The notes below the pieces were generated by a model. The model saw only the letters and a program-made list of their open reading frames with translations. It searched no databases and was not told the origin of the DNA. Source: Allacma fusca (Eukaryota > Arthropoda > Collembola > Symphypleona > Sminthuridae). From it: DNA of 64,000 nucleotides. The stretch's first letter is position 1. Every line of letters begins with the position of its first letter. Position numbers and translations under genes: made by a program. Of the stretch, positions 12,180 through 23,388 are shown piece after piece. The stretch is from NCBI GenBank assembly GCA_947179485.1, contig OX359246.1, forward strand, positions 29,140,001 to 29,204,000. Reading direction: 5' to 3'.

Positions 12180-13150
12180 ATAATTATTTCCCTCTTTTGG
12201 GGGAAATGTGCAAAGAATAGAACTTTAACTATTACCCTAGTTACTAACATTAATACTTTCAATGACAAAACTGTTATTAAACTTATTATTGCTGTTAATA
12301 CTATTGTTGTTGTTAATCGTGAAGCTATTGGTAAATTAATGCTAGTCCTATTAGATCGATCGGCTACCACTGGGTAAGGTACGAGCCTGAATGTTGGAAA
12401 CCAATCTTGCTCTGCAGTCCAAGGCAATTGTATTACAGTAAAAGTAGCAGCGTGGGGTGTAAAACCAGAATATTATTATAAATTGTTGGTGTTCATGGTA
12501 AAAGTTTATAAGACAAATAAAAGAGTTTATTTACAGTTAAGATTGTTCATTGACCCTTAAATCGGTCATTACAGAACAAAGTAGAGATAAATGCCACAGA
12601 CTTGGTGAAGACCCATCCTAATGCAGTGGTGACGATTGGTGTTTTTGAGTACTGTAAAGTGTTGTGCGGGCGCACAAGTTCGAAATTTATGCTATTGCAC
12701 ACGGCAGATACCAATAATAATTCACATGATCTGCATATGCGAATGCACATCTAATATGGTCTTGATCTATATTAACAAACATGGTATGAAACACTATTTC
12801 ACTTAAAATATTCCGGTGGTAATAGACAATATTGATCGTTGAAATGTGCTAAAATAATAGTATGAACGTGGTCACAAAAATAATGCATAGAAATTATACG
12901 CCACTACATACGTATTTCCGATTTCTATGTTACATGGTGTACATCTACTGCATATATTACAATCATTAAATGAAACTGCGTAGCTCGTTGTCATCCGCCT
13001 GACGAATTGGACTCACATTCACCGTATGATTGATGCCAACACCCATTCAATTCGACTTCAGGAGAGAGTTCATGAATAACATTCTATTTAAACCAGCCAT
13101 CATTATTTTATCACACTGAAGTTTCAAATGTCACACCGGAAAGAAAATTA
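12180..13150. other. No gene seen
   Basis: AT-rich DNA between the two copies of the segmental duplication. Short ORFs lack recognisable features. Confidence 0.4.
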
Positions 13151-14400
13151 CCATCCTTCTTACTTATATATACCTATTGTAGCCGCACTAAATGAGCGAA
13201 ATATCACCTAGAGATGGAGAGATAAGGATAGAATTCGTATTTAACGTCGGGACAAGTGTTTTCAACGGTTGATTTTCATAGCGGGTACATATAAATGTTA
13301 TAAACAGGAAAGCAAACCTAACTGTATATAGGAATTTGTACGGGTTCAATGATGTTTGCCCAGCAAGACAAATAGTTTTTGTTAGTTGTAGCGTGTACGG
13401 AATAACACTACATAAATGTATTAGTCTCAAGTGCCTTTATCTATTTATGAAGCAAATAAACTAGCTTAGTTGCTTACGAATACCTCATACTCACTGATTC
13501 TAGTGTTTGAGCACAAATATGACAGATTCACTTGATGTCATCATCTAGAGTGTCTATATTCAACACTGTGTAAAATCCTACTTCTTAGGGTAATTAACAT
13601 AGTAGGAGTGCAGAATAATAATAATATTCATCGCCTGTGACCATGTTATGCAATTATGGTAAAATACATTATGCCAATCACTATGAAGTTCAATTTTGCT
13701 ATTTTGTGCAATCCAGGCTTCTACTGTAAGATATTTTGATTATGAATGACCACGTTTTGAGACAAACCAACGTTTACCCGGAAAGTTAATTCATTCTCTT
13801 TCAAGGGAATCTATAATAATTAGATGGCACTGTATGAGGTAAAAACTAATTGATAAATGGAAATCCCAATGATTTATCAATGTATTTCATAAGTCGCCAC
13901 GTTATAGTACAGTTAAGTTACTATAATTAAGCAGTATTGTCATGGCATGTTCATGAATTTACATATACATTACACTCTTCGCAGGAACGATTACCTTAGA
14001 AAAACATCTCCCTTCATATTTTGGTGCATGATCACAAATGCATGTGACTGACGCTCTTGATGCCAGCATATTAAAGAAATGTTCGAAACGAATCTCTAAT
14101 AGGGGGAGTGCACTGTATCAACCAAAACTACACACATATATGAGATAAGAGATCATGATGTAAAGCCTGGTACTAAAGTATTAAAAATAGCTTACAATGG
14201 TTACTGACTACCATCGTGAGCTTACACGTAGACTGTGCAAGTTGCAACGTCGTTCTCTATCAAAATTCCTTATGCTGCGGTCGCTGACTCTTTGTCCTCT
14301 CGCATGACAATTCTTGATTGGACTGTGATCTAATCCATGACTTACGATGCGGAAATCTGGGCGATAAACCTTCCTTTGCATGTTGAGACAGTTCAAACCC
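13151..14400. repeat. Segmental duplication, copy B
   Basis: Partner of 9,454-10,709. It ends at TTCAAACCC (14,400), inside the reverse transcriptase relic, and runs straight into unrelated sequence. Copy B is therefore the truncated derivative, or the breakpoint lies there. Confidence 0.85.
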
Positions 14401-15992
14401 GAAACGAAGGTGATTTCAAACGAGCACCTCTGTTACCCAACGAAACGGGTATAAAATACTCTCTCTGATATTCGTGAAAACTACATTCTCCTGTTAAATG
14501 GAAATCTTTTTTATTTTAGATATATAAACATAATTGTAGGCATACGTCCTGATTTAGGACACAAATAATATGGACACCAAAGGTGTCCAAATGACTCACT
14601 CTATTGTATATCCTTCCTATTAAAAAAATTTGAACCAAACCTACAGATAAGCCTGCATTATAACATGAAAAGGTGAGCCTATACTACATCCTTCCTATAT
14701 CGGGATCACCAGGCCCACATAGCCTACATTTGATTAATAAATTAGATCAACAAATTTACACCCTTCCTACATCTTATAACGTTTTCGATGCTGACAGACT
14801 AGTTAAGGGCATTCTACACTAATAAATTTAAAATGTCTCCAGTCAAACTAATCGGAGTAAAATAGTACCTAATGCTACTACGGATTTGCCAGCGTAAGGG
14901 GCACTGGTAAAAATTATAAAATCGTAAATTACAATCAATTAACCGACAGGTCAATGAGCGAAGCCATAGGCATCGTATGCATTTAACATGAGTATAAATG
15001 TAAATGAATTTTGCATAATGTTGTCGCATCGCAATTAGTTGCTTATGAGCGAATTTCCGACTGACAAATATTATATCCCCGACGACCCCCAGGGAAAATG
15101 CAAAAAACATCCCGACTTCGTCGATAATTCCTGGCGACCCCACTAGGGGAATTTACAACAAAATCCCGACTTCGTCGAGTTTTCCCAAAAAACGAATTTA
15201 AAAAAATTTGCCTACTTCCCCGGTATCTAAAATCCACGACTATGACGGGTGACTTCCCCGACTAACCGGTTTCGCAGGTTCGGGAACGTTTACCAGACCC
15301 GGCCTGACAGTACTGTATTTTGACACTCCTCACACGGCGACTCATTTTGGTACATTGAGACCCCCTGAGGGCAGCCAGGGCTTCGGTGTATGGCCTTAGT
15401 AGTTCCCAAATTTTACAACATTGGTCTAAAGGGATGTCGAACTTATGATTTAACCATTAAAGTGCCACAACAAACTTATAAAGCCAGTTGAACATTCAGA
15501 TCAATCATGTAAACGGAAATCTATTAGCTGACTGAGAACATATCGCATAGTAAATCCTGTCTGAAATTTACATTGATTTCAGACGCAAATTTTCATTTCA
15601 GTCGAGTTTACAAAGTTTCCACTTTACCGACTACTTCAAAATTTTAATGTTGGTGAGGTTTCAGCGCATACGAGATAGCATCAAGTTTTTATGCTCGAAC
15701 CGCACCGGATTCGGTTTATTCTGTAATTTTCATTTTGCCAGTTCCATATGCCGTTATATGATAATCACGTGTTTCAATAGCCTACTTATATGCCGATATT
15801 CCTACGATGGATGAGCCTACTTATTTGGTAGGCTTATTTGGTAGGTAATAATCCTAGCGCCGGTTCAATGCCATTCGAATGGCAGCATTTAGTGCAGTGG
15901 ATGGGAAACGGTGAATGTGAGTGATGGATTTTTTAGAGTGAGTGATGAACAACATGTGAGTTATGTGAAAGTAGGGGATCAGTGAACACTCA
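14401..15992. other. No gene; short GC-rich direct repeats
   Basis: Mostly AT-rich. At 15,075-15,300 a GC-richer patch carries ATCCCGACTTCGTCGA twice, about 55 bp apart, next to CCCCGACGACCCCC and CCACTAGGGG motifs, perhaps a transposon end. Duplicate TTTGGTAGG units occur near 15,822-15,845. Nothing coding is convincing. Confidence 0.4.
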
Positions 15993-16733
15993 TCAAAACC
16001 ATCCGCTTTGACTCAGTTCGTTTTGTGAAAGCTGCCTGGTTTTTAGCACTTAATATTATTGTTTCCGCATACAAATGCATGGTTATTTCAATAGTCGTCC
16101 AGCCACTGTACATTCATCCACCGTCTACATTTGAGGAGCTTGCAAATTCACACTATTAAATTGGTGCCGTTTTATATACCGTTGCGGTTTTACCATTGCT
16201 AAGTGGATTGAATAATAGTTTGAGCAATGATATTCATCCAGGACGACAGTGTACGGTTTCCACTTGCCTTACGTAAGAACTATATTACTCACGATAAAAT
16301 AAATATGGGAGAATAATTTATTGAAATAAAATGAAATGCCGTTCGAAAATTTAAATATACATACTAAAAGTTGTGACTATTATTTTGATTAGTGCTATAA
16401 AGGAGTACTAGAACGGGACATGGCTTGCTTTGTAAGCAATCAAATTGTTAACATCATTGGGTTGAAATTCATGAAGGACGTATATGGTCAAAAGATGTTT
16501 ATGTACTCCAAAGATTCGCTTGACGCTGGACCCACGGGAATTGCTATTAGCAAATATTTTCCGCAGCTAGACGGTATAACACTGCAACTGGTTATTTCTA
16601 CAGCTATGAATATGTTTTGTAGACACTCATTGCATTTAAGTTCAAATCTTGATGTTGCTAATATCTTGGACTAATTTTTGACTTTTGTAGTTGCCTTTAA
16701 TAAATACATTCCGAATTTTAAGAATGCGGGGAT
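15993..16733. repeat. Copy 2 of the ~730 bp duplication, interrupted by the Polinton
   Basis: Matches 1-732. Homology ends precisely after GGGGAT (16,728-16,733), where the Polinton begins with AGTAGTATAAG. GGGGAT is thus the candidate 6-bp target site; Polintons characteristically duplicate 6 bp. Confidence 0.85.
16420..16733 (+). pseudogene. Second copy of the unrecognised gene, cut by the Polinton
   Basis: The ATG at 16,420 opens MACFVSNQIVNIIG and runs 84 codons to a TAA at 16,672-16,674. The same frame then continues through the sequence equivalent to the second half of copy 1 until the Polinton starts at 16,734. This copy keeps the 10 bp missing from copy 1, so its first part is better preserved, but its C-terminal hydrophobic region is gone. 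Function unknown. Confidence 0.5.
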
Positions 16734-16773
16734 AGTAGTATAAGTTATATTACTTTTTTTTTCTGCAAAAGGA

Positions 16774-16838
16774 TACTTCCGAAATTTCGGGAGCAGTGGG
16801 TTACTCCCGAAATTTCGGGAGCAGCAGGTTACTCTGGG
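16774..16838. repeat. 28-bp tandem repeat with perfect palindromes in the Polinton left end
   Basis: Two full units (16,774-16,801 and 16,802-16,829) plus a partial third begin TACT and contain CCGAAATTTCGG, extended to CCCGAAATTTCGGG in the second. The dyads lie about 50-85 bp inside the left terminus, where terminal-protein, integrase or origin-binding sites would be expected. Function is inferred. Confidence 0.8.
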
Positions 16839-17032
16839 TTTTTAGTGTACATGGTGCACCGAAATTATTCATACATTGAAGATAGGGTATTGGAATGAAA
16901 AATAATTTTATTATACATATACAGGGACCCCTGTTTTGGTTGGCACGCATCATTGAGCATATGCCAGTTAACGGCAATGTATGATTTATAAAAATATAAT
17001 GTGAAAATATTTAAAAATAAATGATGCTTGAA

Positions 17033-17946
17033 CTATTGGCCTCTGATGTAATTTTCGGGAGATGGCGCTTCAATCTGAAACATGATAAAATGTTTAAGTA
17101 AGTTGTGTCGCACAAATACGCTCGATAGAAACGCTGAAAAAAGTAAACTTACATTTAAAAAAACATCGGTGTAGGGAATCCAAATATTCTTCACTGGAGT
17201 CATGTTGTATGCTCTCTGGGCCCCGTGCAGAGTCGGAAAGAAGACCTTCACGGCAAATCTGTATCTGGTAATCGAGGAGGTTGGTCCAAATACAGCTTTC
17301 ACGGCGTGGATTACCAGATCGTGTCCGAGTTTTTCAAACTCCTTTTCTTGCCGGTGAGTGGCGCATTTAACAAAAAACATACCAATAGAGGGAGCAAATC
17401 CAACTGGATACTGAAATATAATAATTCAAGTTAAAAATATGTACTTGAATTAATTGTTGACCTGCAAAGTCGTGGAAACTTTATATGCTGAAGAGGTTGT
17501 GATGAAGTTATTACCTTCGGAGTGTTCTGGATCTGTGGCGTGTTTCGCCTGCGCTGTTGGAGATTGCCAGGGCCATAGATGTGTTGAACTATGGCGGGAG
17601 TGCTGCTGGTATGTTGGGACTCCAGAATGGATATTTTCATGTTTGCGCATTTCAATTCGTTGGAACGCGCGTCCAGCTGGGCGGTAAGTTGGGCAACGGC
17701 ATCCTTGTGCTGCTGAAGATCGGTTTGGGTGACTTCAAAGTTGGTCTTGAAATCCTGAAGTTGTTGCTGGGACTCCTCCAGAAGTTTAACGACGTCATCC
17801 TTGGCCCGGCGTTCGTTCCCAAATACTGCGTTGAACTTGGCTTCTCGCTGCCCATCCGCTGTCTTCAACGCCGCGATTTCTTCTCGTGCTGCTTGAAGTG
17901 CTTTTGTCAAGTCGTCAGTTTCTTTCTGCTTCTCCGTCAGTTGTGT
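17033..17946 (-). CDS. Spliced coiled-coil protein with C-terminal globular domain (Polinton accessory)
   Basis: Three minus-strand exons join in phase 0: 17,946-17,515, 17,410-17,153 and 17,074-17,033. Junctions are AAG|GTAATA...TTTCAG|TAT and AAT|GTAAGT...TTTCAG|ATT. Together they give 243 codons plus the stop. The first exon is a long heptad-rich coiled coil (REEIAALK, VVKLLEESQQQLQDFK, AQLTAQLDARSNELK). The second has about 86 residues of mixed globular sequence (FAPSIGMFFVKCATHRQEKE, AVKAVFGPTSSITRYR), and the third is a short tail. At least one upstream exon is expected, because the frame opens at an acceptor (GTTCAG) rather than an ATG. I do not recognise the family. A rod plus a distal domain would fit a fibre- or spike-like virion protein, but that is inference. 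Confidence 0.6.
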
Positions 17947-17961
17947 CTGAACAGATTACAG

Positions 17962-18006
17962 ATCTAATCCTACAGATGACAGTTAAACTCATCTGTAGGA
18001 TTAGAT
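17962..18006. repeat. Perfect 18-bp inverted repeat (hairpin, 9-nt loop)
   Basis: ATCTAATCCTACAGATGA at 17,962-17,979 is followed after CAGTTAAAC by its exact reverse complement at 17,989-18,006. It sits just upstream of the splice acceptor of the coiled-coil exon, within a presumed intron of the minus-strand gene. Confidence 0.9.
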
Positions 18007-18060
18007 TTTCTGGATGCACCCTGGATCGGAAGACTTCTATCTTCGTGGTGCATATCTTTT

Positions 18061-18384
18061 TTATAGGTGAGGGGCGCTTAGATGGTAGAGTGTCTGGCTA
18101 TTCGGAATCGCTGTAAATGACCCTTTTGCGGTTTCTAGCGGGACGTGGGGGCGGAGACTCTGATGATTCGGATGCTGATGAGGATGATAGAGACGAGAAA
18201 AGAAAATCCAATGGGGACGAAAAGTTGGGGATGGAGTTGGGGCATCCTGGCGAATGACGAGTGGTGTGAGCAAGACGTCGACAGCATCAGCACCCGCAAA
18301 GTCGTCGTTGATATTTACCTCCTTCTCAGGAGGAACCTGAACAATTAGTTCATCTTCATGCGCAACTTCAATGGGAATGGTGGC
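18061..18384 (-). pseudogene. Probable upstream exon(s) of the coiled-coil gene, frame broken
   Basis: After an acceptor (ATAATTGCAG|GCC at 18,384) the minus strand encodes an acidic segment (ATIPIEVAHEDELIVQVPPE). Around 18,230 the plausible coding moves to another frame, Ser/Glu-rich then basic (SSSSASESSESPPPR, NRKRVIYSDSE), ending at a TAG near 18,111. I could not find in-phase splice sites joining it to the exon at 17,946, so it is either frameshifted or a separate gene. No family recognised. Confidence 0.35.
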
Positions 18385-18457
18385 CTGCAATTATGCAAAA
18401 ATTGGGGTTTAAAATTAAACATTCCGCTAGTATTTTTTCAGTCATCGATTTATCAGC

Positions 18458-18939
18458 ATGAGGAAAGCAATAGCGATCGGCGGTGCAAGCTTTTGCATTT
18501 TGTTGTTGCAAGTCGCGGCACTAAATTCTACAGAGGTTCTCAATAGCATAGAGGACAAATTGCAGCTTAAAGAAATGCATCAAAGTGATTTTGCTAGCAG
18601 TGGCAGTGAAATTATAGCAAGCGGGCTAGAGATAATTTTGAAAAAAATGTTGGCTCAGCAAAGCAGAGGGAATGAAACCGATAATATGCATATGGCTTGG
18701 GGCGGAGCAACATCGCAATCCGAAAACTGGATTAGTAAGTATAGAAATAGTAGTAGACACATTTATAATAGAAAGGCGTATTAGAGTGTAATGCTGCAAC
18801 AAGATGCTTTCTTTAAATAGTACTCCTGACTATACTGGTTCTATATGTTCTTGCTAAGCTGTTGAAAGTAGGACGGGCAATCTACATAACCTGGAAAGAG
18901 ACGACGAGGGTAGCAAAGGAAGAAGAAACCGGCGGTTGA
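18458..18939 (+). CDS. Small spliced type I membrane protein (Polinton accessory)
   Basis: Exon 1 (18,458-18,734) and exon 2 (18,821-18,939) flank an 86-bp intron with donor GTAAGT and acceptor CTTTAAATAG. The joined frame is 132 codons including TGA. Residues 1 to ~22 form a signal peptide (hydrophobic core FCILLLQVAA). About 70 polar residues with potential N-glycosylation sites follow (NST, NET). A transmembrane helix (ILLTILVLYVLAKLL) comes right after the splice junction, then a ~25-residue basic/acidic tail. It lies 41 bp upstream of the polymerase start, same strand. No homologue recognised; a virion membrane or surface protein is a reasonable guess, since intact topology is preserved in a partly decayed element. 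Confidence 0.7.
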
Positions 18940-18980
18940 ACCAATTATTCATCCAGTCGTTCTACCACCCGGAAACCAGA

Positions 18981-21900
18981 ATGAGTGGCACAAGCGAACC
19001 ACCACAACATATACGGACCGGAGGGAATAATTCGGTAAGTATCAAATATTTTGTATCCCTAGTTTAGTGTACGGATTTATATTTAACACAGATTTAGAAC
19101 ATAGTTACTAAAACTAAATTATTTAATTGCAGGTCCTGAGGTGTTCTCTGCAAAATTGTGCGTTTTATTGTAGGTCTTACGTTAATTATGAGGGACATTT
19201 GGAAAATAGGCATGTGTGCATGGATTGTGCTAACTATTATCCAGATCTGGACAATCATCAATGTTCAATGACCGGACAACGCTTGGGTCATACTGATGCC
19301 GGTGAAAAACTTGACCTTACTGACTTTGCAGAGTTCAGTAGGAGCCATGGCGGTAGTATGGTTAGGTACAAATATAAACATGAGTTAAACACCGCAGATG
19401 TGGAATCGACATTTTCTGTTGTAGCTCCGTCCGCAAAGAGGCTCCTAACTGAGCTTTACAATATACATACTTTATCAAAGGTAGAAATTAGTATAGGAGT
19501 TGTTATGGAGAAGGAAATTGTAGAAGAGGATGGTAGTTTAAGTCTTAAGCAAGCTACAGTTTATTTTAAGAGTCCTCATTACGAGCTTCAGACGGCTGGT
19601 TCAATTAACAGCATTCTTTGGCAAAGTGCTTCGCAGATAATTGAAATGAAAAATTTGTTTATAGAGAATGGTTCGTCCTGGAGTCTAGTAAAAGTAAATT
19701 CCTTTGAAATTAAAATAGGTGAAATTAGGTTGTTTATGAATTATAGAGCTAGCGGGTATTTGGCCTTTTAAATCTAGACAGGGATATATAAATTTTAAGA
19801 ACAAAGATGCAAGATGCTTTCAATATTGTGTAGCAGCTAGCATCTTTTATGAAGAGCAAAAGTTGGAAAATCAGAGGGTAAGAAACGATAACAAGAACCT
19901 TAGCTCACATAAAACTTGGGAAAAATACATTTCTCGTTTTGATTTTTCCTGTATAACAGGTATGGTTAATATATACAATGCCGTACCTACGTTTGAACGT
20001 ATGAATGGCATAGCTGTAAATATATTAAGCCATCGAGGTGACGCGGTAGTTTTGATAGGGAGCAGCTCATTTCGCACGGAAAAAGTAGTAAATCTATTCT
20101 TAATTCATAAGAAGGTTAAAAAGACTACTTCGTATCATTTCGCTTTAATTACATGTCTGAATAAGTTCCTTGGTTATCAAAGACCTACAAAAGCTTACTT
20201 TTGTGAGCACTGTCTAAGATCCTTTGCATCAGTAAAAACATTATCAGAACACATTGAGAAATGCAAAAAAGGAATAGAAGTAGTTGAAACTTTTCCTAAG
20301 GAAGGAGAAAAGTTAAAATTCGCACGTCCGGAACTAACCCTGCCATATCCCTACGTACTATACTGGGACTTTGAATGTTTTTCGCAGGATGTATCAGACA
20401 AAAACATTCTAGGTAATTCTACAACTATAGAAACTAAATTTGAACCAGCCTCATATTCTCTATGCATTGTACACAGCAGCGCATCCACGCAGAGCATATA
20501 TGCTCTGGAGTATTACGATGGAGACAACGTAGTAGCGCATTTCTTCGAACGTGTGTTTACGCATGCAGAAGATATACTTTGGTTCATAAGAACAACGAAT
20601 AATTTCATCGTTCCAACCTCCGAGGAAGCGGAGCGTCACAACAATGCGACTCATTGCGATTTTTGCAATCGTGAGTTTACGCAACCCCAAGACACAGAGG
20701 TCAGTTCAATTCGTGTCAACATTGATGATGCGGGAACCCTGCCTACATGCGATGCAGAAAAGAATGAAACCAATGAACACCCTGCTGCAGGCAAAAAAGT
20801 AACAAAAACCTATCACCATTGTCATCAGTCTGGTAAGTATCTAAATACGTTATGTGTAGGATGTAACTTAAAAGTTAAATACAAACACGAACTTGTCTGC
20901 ATAGCGCATAATGCAGCCGGTTTTGATTTTCATTTGCTTATAAAGCATTTAGAAAACCCCATATTCGATGTCAAGGACATTTCCATTATATCTAAGAACT
21001 CGGAAAAATTTGTGCAGTTTGAGATACCTGCGCGCGACAGGTATGTTCCCAGACTCAACTTTCAGTACAACACGGCGCACAAAGCGGTTGGTGGCTGGGC
21101 AGGGAATAGGAAGGTAAAACTAAGATTCATTGATTCGTGTCAGGTTTTGCAAAATAGTTTAGATAGTTTAGCTGTAGCACTTAAAAAAGAAAATGCCAGC
21201 ACGCTGAAGTTGATACGGGATAGCATTCCGTACATCCTTGAAACAGATGGCGAACCATCATCAAAGAGACTAAAAGTAGATCTAAAAGATGAGACAGTTA
21301 ACTTGTTGTTTGAGAAACTAGTATATCCCTACAGATATCTGTCATCGAAAGACGTTTTGACTGCGAATAATCCTATTCCAAGTAGACAACACTTCAACAA
21401 TGACCTTTGTAATGATACGTGCACAGACGAAGAGTGGGAAAGAGTGGGGAAGGTGTGTGAGGCATTTAATATTCGCGACTTCAAGCAATTCACAAGACTT
21501 TACACAATTATCGATACTGTACTGTTAGCAGTAATTTGGGAAAATTTTAGACGTAATGGAATTGAAATGTATGGGCTAGACCCGACCTACATGTGCACAG
21601 GTAGTGGTTATTCCTGGCAGTGTTTCTTGATTAAGACTAAAGCTGAAGTGGAATATGTTCGAGATAGTAGTATGATAAAAATTTTATCACAAGGTATCCG
21701 AGGAGGTACAACATTTTGCACGCGAAAAATACAGACAGCAAACAATAAGCTAAATTCTGAACATTATGACTCGGAAAAGTAAAGGACACATATTATTTAT
21801 CTAGATAAAGTTAGCCTGTACGCTACAGCGTTGTTAGATAAATTTCCGTATTCAAACTACAAGTGGGTGGAGAAGCATGAACTGGAATCTATTGATTGGA

Positions 21901-23118
21901 CCTCGTACGACGGAGCGGATGACAAAGGATACATACTTCAAGTTACGTTAGGCTACCCGAACGATGTACAAGACAAGACAGTTGATTTACCACTTGAACC
22001 TGAGAAACGGTTGATACAAGTAGATGAGCAACTAGATGAGTGCAAATCAACGGCGAGTAATGAACAGTCTGGGAAGCAGTACAAAAAAATCGTTCCTTTC
22101 ACAGCCCCGTCTAATGTTGCATTGCTACAACAGAGAAGAATATACTGTACATTACAAGGCGTTGAAGTATTATTTGCAAATGGGACTGACATTACTAGAA
22201 ATTCATAAGGGTATTTCGTTTACCGAGAAGGCGTACTTCCGAGACTATATTCAGTTTAATATTGATCGCAGGAAGGTTGCGGGAAGCGAATCAATGTGTA
22301 AGTTCTTAAAAGATCAAAACAACAATGCCTACGGGAAGTGCCTTCAATCCAATAAAAATATTAATCGGATAAAATTTTGTAGTTCTAGAGCACAAAGTCG
22401 TCACCTCCTTTCAAAACCAGAGTGTGTAGACTTTATGCCCGTAACTGAAAATGTTAGCATTGTAATGCTTCAGCCGAAGAAAGTTGTAATGAACAAACCT
22501 ACGGCCGCCGGGTTTACTGTCCTAGACCTTGCTAAAGTTATATTCAATCAGGGTTATTATCAACAGCTAAAGCGTGTTTTTGGGGAACGTATCTACAATC
22601 TATACATGAACACGGATTCCAGTATATCCCTCATTAAAGACCCTGAAAATATACTTTGGCTCAATTTAGTAAAGAATCGGCAATATTTCGATTTCTCCAA
22701 AATTCCAGAGAATCATGAATTTTTTAAGTTGCTTGCCCATATACCAGATCTGAGAATGGTGAACGCTGGAGAGTCAGGTAAATGGAAAATCGAGTCGCTA
22801 AATATATCCGAGGTCGTGACGCTAAAGTCCAAGCAGTACTCGATACTTTATTCTAAAAAGGACGAGGAAATTAAAGCCAAAGGGATTCCTTCTTCGTCCT
22901 GAAAATTATTTTCTCATCAGAAATATAAAGACGTCGTTTTAGAAAATAGTATTGTTAAGATGAACGTTAAGTACATTCGTAGTGTAAACCATACTCTGTA
23001 TTTTATTAGTGTTAATAAAATTGGATTTCATAGCTTGGATGTATATAGAATTTATCCAGACCCTTCAGATATTAACTTTAGTTTGCCCTTGGGGCATTAT
23101 AAGCTGAAAAATGTATGA
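18981..23118 (+). pseudogene. polB: Family B DNA polymerase of the Polinton, broken
   Basis: ATG at 18,981 begins an 18-codon exon (18,981-19,034). A 98-bp GTAAGT...TTGCAG intron follows, then the main exon from 19,133. An N-terminal Cys/His zinc-finger-like zone (CSLQNC...HLENRH) precedes the N-terminal domain. Exonuclease motifs are YWDFECF (~20,360) and HNAAGFDFHLL (~20,910); polymerase motif A is YLDKVSLY (~21,800) and motif B NNNAYGK (~22,320). Motif C reads YMNTDSS (~22,605), with Asn where catalytic Asp is normal. Breaks: an extra T in the run at 19,766-19,769, TAA at 21,780-21,782, a frame change near 22,125, and TGA at 22,900-22,902. The family uses protein-primed replication of the linear genome. 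This copy cannot make a full active enzyme. Confidence 0.92.
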
Positions 23119-23388
23119 ACGCAATTTAAAAGATGAATAAAATGTACAGTGTAAAATTTTCTGAACCCAGTGCACCTTATTTCTAAAGGATTGCCTCGTT
23201 TAAATACATACCTGCTAGCCTAGATGGTTCACTTTTTGCATGCCACCGTAAGGGTTAGATAATATGTGTTAACACATATGCATTGAACGCAATTAATGTA
23301 AAATAAGTGAGTCATCAATTTTGTTACATACAACATGCATTTTATTTTACAAGAATGTTCCAAGTATCAATATATTTACACTTCTTTC

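Noticed and set aside
17454-17967. Plus-strand ORFs of 77 and 136 codons opposite the coiled-coil gene
   Set aside because: Antisense shadows of the minus-strand coiled-coil exon; Gly/Leu-rich composition mirrors that exon and no domain is present.
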